A stretch of DNA of 34,541 nucleotides from Actinomortierella ambigua (GCA_016098155.1 JAAAJB010000322.1:1-34541); one strand, 5' to 3'. Positions 22,727-32,888 are shown, counted from the first letter of the stretch. Translations and numbers: made by a program. Notes: generated by a model not told the origin, from the letters alone.

Positions 22727-24749
22727 TCATGGCCGCTGCTGGTGTTGAGTCATGGCCGTCTTGACAGCCTCCTTGACGGACTGTACAACCTTCTTCAACC
22801 CCTTATCCTTCACAACAGCCTCCGCGCCGCCGCCACCGACACCCCCGCCGTCGGTCGAGGGTCCGAGAGAAGCGGCGACGGCGCCACCCATGGTCACGGT
22901 CCAGTACGGGCTAACGCCGGCGTCGCCGTACAGGGCCGGATGGGTGAGCGGGTTCAACAGGAGGGCAAAGGCCAACACGCCGACGGCAAACGTCGCATAG
23001 AGGGCATATTTCCACCGGCCAAAGTATTGGATGTTGGTGACATCGGGAAACCCCATGAGATTACAAAACGCGTGGGCGAGGGTCGGGCCGAGGACGTTGG
23101 AGGTCCGTAGGAACGCATAGGTGGCGAACCAGCCAAAGAGCGTCGTGTAGAAGAGCTGGAAGAGCGAGATGGCGAGCGCGTTGAGCAGCGCTTGGCGCGT
23201 GCGGTTGTTTTTCGTGTAGGACTCGTAGGCGTGATGGATATGGGCTTTTTGGAAGTGAGAAGGAAAAGGGAGATGGTTAGTGATTTTTTTTCTTCATTCA
23301 AACAAAACGAAAGCTACACACAACAAAAAACTTACCAACACCAAAGACCATGGGCAGACCAAAGACCATGGCAGACTTTGTAGCGCCAGAAATGGAGGTG
23401 ACGGCGACCATGCAGGCGCGAAAGATAAACTCCTCGGCCAAGGGACCGACCACATAGTTGCGCAGGGCGATCCAGCCCAACAGATACTTGCGTTGGCTGC
23501 GCCAGTCAAAGGCCTGCTGGAACGGCAGCTCCTTGCTCAAGAACATCATCAGCAATGGCCCGGCAAACAAGATCATCACCAGCAACAAGGGTAGAACCAG
23601 GTGGTTGATCAGCTTGAAGATACTGCCTGGAAGTGCTAGCCCTAGAAAGCTCAAGAACCGACCAAGGCGTTGACCGAACGACTTTTTTTTTCGATGATGA
23701 CATTGTGCATTGTTTAGTGGGGTTTGAAACAAATAAAAAAAAATACGGTTTAGTAGGACATCAATCAAGGGGGTAAAGGGGGGGCAAGCGAGTCGGTAAG
23801 GGGTTGCCACCAAAAAAAAAAAAAAAAAAAAAATGTAGACATAGCGACGACGCGTCTGCTTTTGTGTTCTTCTTTCATTTACCTGGTCTGTGGGAATGGC
23901 GCCAGAGATGGAAAACACAAACCACAGATAAAAGGGGACGACAATCGACGTGAGCAAGATGCCCTTGAACCGGCGTTTGATGACCAGAGGGTGGTCGCGG
24001 TCGAGACGAGGCTGCTGTGGAATCGGGATTGTGCTGCTATTCTGGTAAGGATAAGCAGCATGGTGGCGTTGATGAGGATGGTGGTTATGGTGATGTTGAT
24101 GGTTGCTATGGTAGATATGGTTTTGATTTGGCGAATGCCGATCGAATTGGGCCTCCAACTGCGACGAGGACGAGACAATACGCGGCGAATGGGCCGACAA
24201 GCGGTGGCCTGCACCGCTCAGCACCATTTTCGGAGCGCTGCTGCTGCTGCTGCTGCTATTGCTGCTGCTCTTGCTCTTGCTCGTGCTCGTACCAGACGGC
24301 GCAGAGCTGGTTGCAACAGGGATATAGCCATTGACGCCAGGGAGGGAGTATTGTTCCTCGCTCCGTCGATCTTGGCTATGGCGTTTCTGTTGCTGTTGCT
24401 GCTGCTCTTGTTGTGGTGGTGGTAGTGATAGTGGTGGAGATGTTGGTTGGAGCTGCAATTGCTGCAATTGTGGTGAGGCCTGTTGCTGCTGGGGTGTTTG
24501 AGGTTTCTGTTGTTGCTGCTGTTGTTGCTGTTGTGGTTGCTGTTGCTGTTGTGGTTGCTGTCGTTGCTGTTGCTGTTGCTCCAGCTGCTCCAGCTCCTCG
24601 CGTTCCAGACGCTCAAGAAGCTTTGCACGCTTCCTTGCAGGGTCGTCCAATGGAAAAACAAAAAGAGACCCGACAAAGATGATGGCGAATGCCAAACAGG
24701 ATGCAGCCGCCAGCCATGGCGAGATGAATTCTTCCAAGGTGGCCACCAT
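22727..24749 (-). CDS. RCE1: CAAX prenyl protease 2 (Rce1-type, CPBP/ABI family)
   Basis: Three exons, 24749-23883, 23681-23336 and 23244-22727, give 576 residues with consistent phases. The start is ATG 24749 in GGAAATGGTGG; the open frame runs further upstream but only through pyrimidine-repeat leader. Rce1 is an ER multi-pass membrane glutamate protease that removes the last three residues of prenylated CAAX proteins such as Ras and a-factor. The key motifs are all present: EEFIFR (Glu372, Glu373, Arg377) after RNYVVGPLA, AHIHHAYE (His406, His409) and LAHAFCNLMG (His462, Asn466). TM1 is at about residues 10-36. Residues about 37-247 are a Gln-, Ser- and His-rich insert before DHPLVIKRRF. 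Known Rce1 proteins are about 300-330 residues. The intron 1 acceptor is an unusual A9-G, but it is the only one that fits. Confidence 0.9.
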
Positions 24750-25271
24750 TTCCCACAGCAAGAATGGAGGAGAATGAAGGAGAGAGATAGAGAGAAAGAG
24801 AGAGAGAAAGAGAGTCAAAGGAGGGGAAAAGGAGAAAGGAAGAAAGTTAAGAAGGGTGGGGTGGGGTGTCTGCAGCATGCAGGCTAGACAGACAGAAACC
24901 GTTGTTGCAGAGAACAAGGTAAAAATACCCCCCACCCACCCCACTCTCCTCCCACTCCACATGAAAAAAAAAAGACCAACAACTACAGCAAGAACGACCA
25001 ACGGGGCAAAAAGAACAACAAGACTCTATTATTGGCTACGCGTGGTGGCCGTGGGTACACGCCCCCCAAACCTCATCCACGCTGCCCTTGTCACAACGCC
25101 AGCGAGCCAAAAAGAAAGAGCGTGAGAGCATAATCATAGTAATAATAACGTTGTATGGGAGTAGCAGACACCCCTCCAAAACAAAACAGCACATACCCCG
25201 TTCGCCCACATGGAACCCGATACCCCGATACCCCGAGGATATGCCAAGGAGAAAGAGAAGGAGGAGGCCCT

Positions 25272-25412
25272 GTTCTGTGTCTCTCTCTCACACACTCTTT
25301 TCTCTCACTCTCTCACTCTCTCTGTCTCTATCTCTCTCTATCTCTGTCTCTCACTCACTCTCTCACTCTCTCTCTCGCTCTCTCTCGCTCTCTCTCGCTC
25401 TCTCTCGCTCTC
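25272..25412. repeat. CT/CTCG pyrimidine microsatellite, about 140 bp
   Basis: An almost pure TCTC/CACTCTCT/CGCTCTCT run, the longest simple repeat in the window. Confidence 0.95.
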
Positions 25413-25832
25413 TCCGAGAACAGCAACAGGCTTCGGTCAGGGGCACGTTGACAGGAGAGGTACATTGGTCGGAGGCGGAAGAGAGAGAGAGAGAAAAGAC
25501 AGACAGACAGGAGTGGGAAGAAAAGAGAGATGTGCCCAACAACACTCTTTCGGAGGTACAACTTTCTTCTCAACAGTCCTGTTCCGAATATAACAACAAC
25601 CAAAGAAAAAAAAAGTTGTCTGGGAGACTCACTCACGACCCAACCTTTCAACAGAAGAACCGACTCGGTCAACATGAATACAACATCGTGTGCAAGTTTA
25701 TTTTGCGACGCAAAAAAAAAAAGAGAAGAGATAAAACAATCCTCCGTTGGACCCCCCCTCAAAAAGGGGAAAATGATGAGTGGGTAGGCAAGTTTGGGGA
25801 AAAGGAGAGAAAGAGTTGGTTATGTGTGGTTT

Positions 25833-25838
25833 TTTATT
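25833..25838 (-). terminator. Poly(A) signal of the eIF5A gene
   Basis: AATAAA on the minus strand, 14-19 nt past the stop. A second one lies at 25703-25698. Confidence 0.5.
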
Positions 25839-25851
25839 GGGTTGCTTTTTT

Positions 25852-26343
25852 TTAACCGGACTTGGGGGCCTCCTTGAAGGAGATGGCGGCCTCCTCACCC
25901 ATGGCAGACACAATGGTGACGAGGAGCTCCTTGCCATCGTCAAAGTTGCTCTCGATCTCTTGGCCGAGCTCGCTGTCGGGGAGCTTGACATCCTCCTTGG
26001 TCGAACCGTCACCCAACATCAGGGTCAGGAAACCATCCTCAATGTTGAGGAGGGTGTATTCGTTGCGGTTGATGTTGGGGACATCCATGTTGTGGGTCGA
26101 GGGCGAGAGATCCTCGAGCTTCTTGCCAGTAAAGATGTCAATGGCAACCAAGTGGACCTTGGCGTGACCGTGCTTGCCAGTCTTGGAGGTCGACATGTCG
26201 ACGATCTTGCAGGGGCGACCCTTGATGACAACGTGGCCGTTCTTGCGAAGGGCCGAGCACTGCATGGGGTAGGTCAGCGAGGCACCAGACGAGCTGCTCT
26301 CGAACTGGACGTTGTGCTGTTCGTCGTCGTGGTTATCAGCCAT
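25852..26343 (-). CDS. Translation initiation factor eIF5A
   Basis: A single coding exon of 163 residues, close to the family's usual 155-160. The start is ATG 26343 ([10 protein letters not shown]); an in-frame TTG further upstream is not used. The hypusination loop [12 protein letters not shown] is intact, with the target lysine at Lys57, followed by THNMDVPNI and an OB-fold C-terminal domain. eIF5A is modified to hypusine by deoxyhypusine synthase and hydroxylase. It binds the ribosomal E site to relieve stalling at polyproline and other motifs and to help termination. The leader ends in CTCTAATAGACACAATG, which looks like a 3' splice site, so a 5' UTR intron is possible but unproven. Confidence 0.97.
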   Translation of the reverse strand: MADNHDDEQHNVQFESSSSGASLTYPMQCSALRKNGHVVIKGRPCKIVDMSTSKTGKHGHAKVHLVAIDIFTGKKLEDLSPSTHNMDVPNINRNEYTLLNIEDGFLTLMLGDGSTKEDVKLPDSELGQEIESNFDDGKELLVTIVSAMGEEAAISFKEAPKSG

Positions 26344-27255
26344 TGTGTCTATTAGAGTCGGTGAAAGATGCAAGATATAGAAGAAGCGTGTGAGTCAAAA
26401 GACCATATGGATATACACCACCCATCTCTGTTGAAAGGGAAGGAAGGAGAGGGGAGGGGGGAGTGTGCGTGCGTGTGTATGTGTGTGTTATGTGTGCGTA
26501 TGGTGTGTATGAGATGGGATGGGATGATGATTTGGGTGGAACGGGGTGTCAAACACAAAACAAGAGGCGACGCGGGGCCTTTAAAAAAGTCTCATAGCCC
26601 AACAACAACAGCACCAGTGATCAAGCGATGAACCGAGATGAAGCAGAGCTTGATTCTCCTCGCCCCCTCCCCCTCTGATGGCCCCGGTGGCAACACTCGG
26701 AATCTTCCTACCCACTCCCACACAATCACTTCACTTCACTTTGCGATCAAGGTGTCATCCCAGATGTCTTGATTGGTCTCTCTCTCTGAGCAAAAGACTG
26801 TGACCCCACCCCCAAACAAGAAAGCGGCCTGCAGGAAGGAAGGAAGAGCCGGGGATTCCAAGAGGCCATGGCCACTTGCCACTGAACATAAAACATAAGC
26901 AACACGGAGAAGTGCTCCGGGTCCAGTCCTCCCATAATCGTGATGAAAGTTCAGTCCGTTCTCATGTCGCCGCTGTTTTGTTTTTTTTTTGTCTTTGCGC
27001 TGAAGGATGGAACACACTGTTGCTACAGTAAAACACTGGAAGAAAAAGAGAGAGAGAGATAGAGAGATAGAGATAGAGAGTGGCAAGGGAGGGGTAGAGA
27101 AAAGAGTAGGCGTGGGGGTGATGAGAATGGGTTACCCAGAGCAAAAAAAAAAACGGGTATGATTACCTACCTTTATGAAAGTGGGGAGAAGAGTGAACAA
27201 GCAAAACAGAGAAATTTTTATTTTATACTTCCGCGCCCAGGACTGTCTGTTTTGA

Positions 27256-27343
27256 TTTTTTTTTTTTTTTTTTTCGTCCTCTTAATTGATGGGCACCTCA
27301 AACCGCCCATCAGTGGGGACCCAAAAAAAAAAAAAAAAAAAAA
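27256..27343. repeat. Hairpin: T19 - inner stem - A21
   Basis: T19 (27256-27274) and A21 (27323-27343) flank a perfect 8-bp inverted repeat, TGATGGGC / GCCCATCA (27287-27294, 27305-27312), with a 10-nt loop. Between them GTCCTC (27276-27281) can pair with GGGGAC (27315-27320) with one wobble, so the whole 88 bp can fold on itself. Confidence 0.8.
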
Positions 27344-27366
27344 TGTTAAATTTTCCATCGCTGATG

Positions 27367-27374
27367 TGACGTCA
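27367..27374 (+). promoter_or_regulatory. CRE/ATF-type palindrome TGACGTCA
   Basis: A perfect 8-bp consensus for CREB/ATF bZIP factors, 268 nt upstream of the AP-3 beta start and in the eIF5A divergent promoter. Binding is not shown. Confidence 0.55.
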
Positions 27375-27641
27375 GCAATCAGGCGGCTTTGGTCGCCCCC
27401 GCTATCACTCTACATCACTCTATCAGCTCTTGGCTGGTGTGAGAGTGAGTGAGTGAGTGAGTGTGAAGAAAGAGTCTCACTTCGCCTCTTTTCCTCTCTC
27501 TCGCTCAGGATATATCTAAAGTCCGCACGGGGGCTGAGAGTCTCGCTGCGAATATTTCTCAGGGACTTGGGAGTCGTGTCATTCTCGCCATCTCTTTCAT
27601 CCCCCACCATCCCCTCCTCCTCCCTCCCGCGTACATCAACC

Positions 27642-30600
27642 ATGTACAACGTGGACGCCTATCTGCGGACACTCACCTCCAATGCCGCAAAACTGTCCAA
27701 AAAGGTCCAAGATGGAATCGTCGAGAACACTCGTGACCTCACCTTTGACAACGAGGCCCACTTCCTCGACACAACGGAGGACAAGCTAAGGTGTGTGTAC
27801 AGACACACACATCATCTCCTCATACATCCTCATACGTGTTGCTGGGAGGCTACTCAAAGATGAAACCCTGTGCTGACACGCTTTCTCTCTCTCTCTCTCC
27901 CTCTCTCGCCCTCGTTCGCCTCTTTTACTCCTGCGACGACTTTTTTTGCTTTCTAGAGAGATCCGCAAGAATCTGGATTCGCGTTACGACAAGGAGAAGC
28001 TCGATGGCTTGAAGCGCCTTATTGCGGCAAGTGAACAACGTGGCTCATCTCTCGCTAGGCTTCAAAAGCACGCCATGGAAATCACACACTCCATCATGAT
28101 AAAAGAAAGTGGCGCACACACATACCTAACCTGAATACAACTTGACAAAAAACATCCCTCGTCGACAGATGATCTCCAAGGGTAGAGATGTCTCCGAGTT
28201 CTTCCCCGAGGTGGTCAAGAACGTGGCATCCAACAGTCTGGAGGTGCGCAAGCTGGTCTACATCTACATTCTACGTTATGCAGAGCAGGAACAAGACTTG
28301 ACGCTACTCTCGATCAACACCTTCCAAAAGGATCTGGGTGATAAGAACCAACTTATCCGCGCCATGGCATTGCGTGTCATGTCCGGCATCCGCGTCCCCG
28401 TTATCAGCCCGATCGTCATGCTCGGCATCAAAAAATGCGTCACTGATCTGTCCCCCTATGTCCGCAAAATCGCCGCTCATGCCATCCCAAAGCTGTACCA
28501 GCTCGACCCTTCCCAAAAGGACGCCCTCATCGACGTGATCACCAAGCTCCTCAGCGACAACTCGACCTTCACCATCGGAAGCGTGCTCATGGCGTTCAAC
28601 GAGGTCTGCCCGGACCGCTACGACCTCATCCACCTTCACTACCGCAAGCTGTGTCGCATGTTGGTCGATATGGACGAATGGGGACAGATCACGGCCATGG
28701 AGCTCTTGCTGCGCTACGCACGGACCCAGTTCTTGAACCCCATCGGCAGAGCCTCGTCCCAGCCCACTCGACAGCTAAAGCCCAAAAAGGAAAAGAGCGT
28801 CGCCCGCTCCTTCTACTCGGACGACGACTCGGACGTCTCACACCACTCTGCAGAGGACTCGGACGACTCGGACGACGACCTGGGTAGTGCCTCCATGGAT
28901 CCCGACCTGACGTTCTTGTTAAAGTGCGTCCAGCCCCTCCTTCAGAGCAGGAACAGCCAGGTCGTCTTGTCGGTGGCCAAACTGTATAGTCATCTGGCAC
29001 CACCCGAGGAATCGCTACGACTGGCACGGCCTTTGGTCCGATTACTGCGTGGACATCGGGAAATTCAATATGTGGTGCTCAACAACATTCTCGCCATTGC
29101 AAGCCAGCGCGCATATATCTTTGATCAACACTACCAGCCATTCTTTGTCCGTGCCACAGACCCAGTCTTTATCCAGAACCTTAAGCTGGACATTCTCACC
29201 CTGATTGCCACAGAGACCAACATCACCTCCATCCTGCGTGAATTGCAAGAGTATGTCAAGAGTCCCAACAAGGAGTTTGCAACAAAGTCCATCAAGGCCA
29301 TCGGACGTTGTGCAGTCAACATTCCCGAGATGGCTGAAGGCTGTCTTGGCGGCCTGCTAAAGCTCGTCCACAGCACCAATGGTAATGAGAAACCCAAACC
29401 AAATGTGGAAATCTCCTCCCTTTGGCCACTTTCAAGTTGGTTTCGTTTGTTTTATACATTGTCGCTGGCCACTAACACCCCCTCTCCGCCACCTTTTTTT
29501 TTCTCAACATTGGATTTTGCTAGATTCGATTGTCTCGGAGGCTGTCGTGGCGATTCGCAACTTGATCCAGGAACGTTCAGAGGATGATACCGCCTTAATT
29601 GCCCAGTTGACAAAGTCATTGGAACAAATTAAGGAACCCAACGCTCGTGCCAACGTGTTCTGGCTTGTCGGTCAGTATTGCGGTCGACTTGCCACCATTG
29701 CACCGGATGTGCTACGCCAAGGCGCAAAGTCGTTCACCTCTGAGGTAAGCATCGTGCTAGGTTTTCTTTTTTTTTTCATGAAACCAAGTTGATAGAATAC
29801 CACCGTCTGACTGAAATCTCACCTTTTTCCTCTCTCCATCACATCTTGGGCTCATTTAGAACGACAATGGCAAATTGCAAGTGTTGACACTTGGCGGTAA
29901 GCTTGTGGCAAACAAGGAAATCGAGCCAAGGAACACCATCAACATGCTCTTCCAATACGTGCTCAATCTGGCGCGCTACGACCAAAGTTATGATGTCCGC
30001 GATCGTGCACGATTCTTCAGATCCTTGGTGTATGGAGATCAAAGGAATATTTCGAGCCATGCAAATGGCCAGGAGGAAGGAGAAGATCCAGAGGAGCATG
30101 CGGACCACGCAAATGACCATGAGACAACCCACCAAAGCGAGCAGGGCGACGAAGGCGGCTTTGAATACAGCGGCAAGGACCTCAATCTGTCTGACCATGT
30201 CCGCGCTATCCTTCTTTCCGACAAACAACCGCCAATCCATGAAAACCCCTCCAATGGTATGTCGAACCCCCTTCCCTCTCTCTCTCTATCTTTTATTGTC
30301 TTTGTCACAATACCCTAGTCACGAGTATGTCACATTCTTGTTCTGCCACCTCACAACTAACTCGGGGATGCCACTGGTCTTGTCATTTCCATTAGGACGC
30401 GAGAATTATACCATGGGGTCGATGTCGATGGTGCTGAATCGATCTGTGGCAGGCTACGAACCATTACCGGACTGGCCGACGGTCCAACCGGATCCTAGCA
30501 TCCGCCGAAGCGCATCTGTCGGACTGGAGACACCAGGCCACCACCTGAATGACCGCCGAGGCTTTGGCAGTGACTCTCCCAACATTGGAGGCTTCTCGTC

Positions 30601-30913
30601 TTCGTCCTCGCCAGCGTTTTCACGCTCTAGTTCTAGTCGAGGCACAACTATGCAGGCACAGTCACTCGACAAGTTTTTGGATTCGTCCGAGGAAGAGGAG
30701 GAGGAGACGGATTCGTCTGAGGAAGAGAGTGAGGGCAGCGATGAGGAGGACGAGGACGAGGAAGAGGACGCGACGAGTAGCGAGGGAGAAGGATCGAGTG
30801 AAGGAGAGGACGACGACGAGGAGGAAGAAGAAGATGAGAAGGATGAGAAGGACGAGGAAGGAGACTCTAGTACAGAAGCGACTAGCGAAGAAGAATCGAG
30901 CGATGAAGAGTAA
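27642..30913 (+). CDS. AP-3 adaptor complex, beta subunit
   Basis: Six exons, 27642-27790, 27957-28026, 28169-29381, 29524-29744, 29860-30256 and 30396-30913, give 855 residues with consistent phases. The adaptin N-terminal HEAT solenoid has the beta-3 signatures MISKGRDVSEFFPEVVKNVA, LVYIYILRYAEQEQDL, LSPYVRKIAAHAIPKLY and EEWGQITAMELLLRYARTQF. It continues through VLNLARYDQSYDVRDRARF to GYEPLPDWPTVQPDPSIR. The last 90 residues are a Ser/Glu/Asp-rich hinge, and the protein stops there without the ear domain of the animal subunit; yeast Apl6 is also short. AP-3 sorts cargo from endosome or Golgi to vacuole and lysosome-like organelles. An acidic serine insert also occurs near residue 290. Intron 2 starts with GC, not GT. 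Confidence 0.95.
28027..28168 (+). other. GC-AG intron of the AP-3 beta gene
   Basis: 142-nt intron with donor GCAAGT and acceptor GTCGACAG. Nearby GT dinucleotides would break the reading frame, while the GC donor keeps phase 0 and gives the conserved join KRLIA|MISKG. A branch-point-like CCTAAC lies near 28128. Confidence 0.85.
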
Positions 30914-31443
30914 GATATTATAAAAGAAAGAAAAAAGGGGGCTCTAGTGAGATGAGTTTTCACTAGTCTCGAATCAAAAAAGCTCAAAACCATTACTCAT
31001 AGCTTTCAAGAGCATTGTGTGTGTGTGTTTTTTTTTTTCGGATATGCGCATGTTGAGTTTGTTGTTGGATATGAGAATAATGGAGCTAAAATGTCTTGAA
31101 ACGAAGTTCCCTACACTGTGGGCAGCGGATGCAGGAATTGAGGCGACTGCGTGGAGGACCATGGTGACGTTTTGTCCGTGTGCTCGCTTGTGGAAACACC
31201 ATGTAGCAGGAGCGGACTTTTTAGGTTTCTAAGCATTCATCCAGTGGGTCACTAACCAGAAGCGAGGGACGGTTTTTTTTTTCTTTCGGGTGGGTATCAA
31301 AGAAACGGCGATGCTCATAACTTTGTTTCATTCTCCTTGTCCTCCCTCTTGTTCACACTCCCACCCCACCAAATTCCCGCAAATATTGACAACCAAAGCA
31401 TCGTGCACTGCACAACTCTCTCTTCCAACAAGATAAGAATCAA
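30914..31443. other. Intergenic: AP-3 beta 3' end, sphingomyelinase-like promoter
   Basis: 530 bp. No canonical AATAAA for AP-3 beta was found, and the open frame at about 31017-31232 has no recognisable features. The 100 bp before the next start are C/T/A-rich. Confidence 0.5.
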
Positions 31444-32594
31444 ATGGCAACAACCGCATGCGAGCTTCGTATCCTGAGCCACAACCTGTTCTTTCTGTAT
31501 GAATGGATGCACAGTCTTGGCCAGTCGACGCGAGCACAGTTGATTGCAGGATCAGACTACATTCGCGGTCACGACGCGCTGTTCTTTCAAGAGGCATTTG
31601 ATCCCAAGCCGCGCCGTATTCTTCAGGAGCTGCTAAAGGACGAATATCCATATCAGACTGGCGTTGTTGGTGAGACATTGCAAGGATGGGATACCAGCAC
31701 AGGCAGCTTCTCGAAGAGCCCCGCTGTAGACAATGGCGGAGTGTTTATTATGAGCAAGTGGCCTATTGTCTTCCAACAGCAGCATGTCTTCAAGGATGCG
31801 TGCGGACTTGAAAGGTATTCGCACACAAATTTGGCAAAGATATTTTGGGGCATATTTTGTGTAAATATTTTTGGCGTAAATATTTTGCTTAAACTGCACC
31901 CCCTTCCTTGGGCATAACTCACTCGGTTGAAAAAAAAATATATATATGTATACAAATAACCAATAGGTTCGAGAACAAGGGATTCGTGTATGCCAAGATC
32001 ATGTACAAGGAGAAGCATCCGATTCACCTGATCAATACACACCTGCAGAGCAACGACCCCATTAGCAACTTTCACCAGTGGACTCGAGTGCGAGCCTCGC
32101 AGTTGACAGAAATCCGAGATTTTGTTGCACAGAGCGGCATTCCGCAGGACGAACTGGTCATCATTGGAGGCGACCTCAATGTGAACAAGCCAGACGACGT
32201 CGTAGTTCCTACCTCCTCCACCACCATCACCAACACCACTGCTGGAGAGCTGCCGTATTCCGAGTCCAGGCGATTGGAATACTTGAGCATGGTCCATCAA
32301 CACCTTGTTGTCAAAGAGCCCGAATACAAGGGGTGCCCCCATACATGGGACTGCATCGAAAACTCGATCGTCGAGCACATATGGCCCAAGATGTCACCGA
32401 TGCATTTCGACTATCTCTTTGTGGCCAAGAGCCATGCGACGTGCGTGCGGTCGTTCGAGGTCGAGACATTGCTGGTGCGGCCGAACGAGCCATTCGAGGT
32501 CCCCCGATGGTCGTGTTGTCTCAGAAGTACATGGACCCTGCAGGACTATTCCGACCATTTTCCAATCAGAGCTTCTATCCGAGCGGATCTGTAA
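31444..32594 (+). CDS. Sphingomyelinase-C-like phosphodiesterase (EEP superfamily)
   Basis: Two exons, 31444-31814 and 31967-32594, give 332 residues in consistent phase. The protein spans a complete endonuclease/exonuclease/phosphatase fold with all expected metal and catalytic residues: Asn14 (LSHNLFF), Glu50 (FFQEAFD), His149 (NTHLQSN), Asp193 and Asn195 (GGDLNVN), and Asp320-His321 (YSDHFP). It also has DNGGVFIMSKWPI and NKGFVYAKI, which place it near bacterial-type neutral sphingomyelinase C rather than the membrane-spanning Isc1/nSMase2 forms. It would cleave a sphingolipid phosphodiester to ceramide plus a phospho-headgroup, with Mg2+. No signal peptide or membrane segment is seen, so a cytosolic place is inferred. 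The substrate (sphingomyelin or inositol-phospho-sphingolipid) is unknown. Confidence 0.88.
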
Positions 32595-32888
32595 CCGTGC
32601 TCTCACATGGGAATACACGCACACAGACGATAAACGAACGAGCGTGCTCCCATTAGGGGTACACCGTGCAGCATTGCCCCCCCCCCGCCCCTTTTGTGTC
32701 CTCTCATTTGACGCAGATGGCCGTTGACCGTCGCCACCAATTTTTAGGGGTGACTCGAGTTTCCCCGCATTTTATTTTTTCCTCAGCAACAACAACCTTC
32801 TAGGTTCTTATAAAGACATCGGCTTTCCTCATTCACACCTCTCTACATCTCTCAATCTCCCCCCACCTTTTGTCACCATTTGTGCACA
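32595..32888. other. Intergenic: sphingomyelinase-like 3' end and acyltransferase promoter
   Basis: 294 bp containing a C9-10 run and a TATA box. No gene was seen. Confidence 0.6.
32809..32815 (+). promoter_or_regulatory. TATA box of the GNAT gene
   Basis: TATAAAG lies 74 nt upstream of the start codon, followed by a C/T/A-rich leader, as expected for a fungal core promoter. Confidence 0.6.

Larger units (their letters stand above)
24750..25851. other. Intergenic between eIF5A and Rce1 (both minus)
   Basis: 1.1 kb. It holds the Rce1 leader (pyrimidine-rich on the minus strand, about 24755-24850), a 140-bp CT microsatellite at about 25272-25412, and the eIF5A 3' end. Open frames across the CT repeat code Ser/Leu runs only. 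Confidence 0.55.
26344..27641. promoter_or_regulatory. Divergent intergenic region, eIF5A / AP-3 beta
   Basis: 1.3 kb between divergent start codons. It contains a GT-rich run near eIF5A (about 26461-26520) and GA/GATA repeats (about 27043-27080). Further on are a T19/A21-armed hairpin (27256-27343), a CRE palindrome (27367-27374) and a (GAGT)n run (about 27441-27463). No gene was recognised. Confidence 0.6.

Noticed and set aside
23298..25001. Single 567-residue frame running through both Rce1 introns 1 and its leader
   Set aside because: The extra parts code low-complexity sequence, and splicing at 23882-23682 and 23335-23245 is needed to join conserved Rce1 motifs.
25780..26355. 191-residue frame antisense to eIF5A
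   Set aside because: Lies exactly over a highly conserved eIF5A coding sequence on the other strand.
28080..28140. C/D-box-like ATGATA and CTGA in the AP-3 beta GC-AG intron
   Set aside because: The C-box match is poor and the CTGA is part of a branch-point-like region; no closing stem seen.
31840..31890. AT-rich direct repeats (GTAAATATTTTT) in the sphingomyelinase-like intron
   Set aside because: Two short copies only; ordinary for an AT-rich intron, with no further structure.
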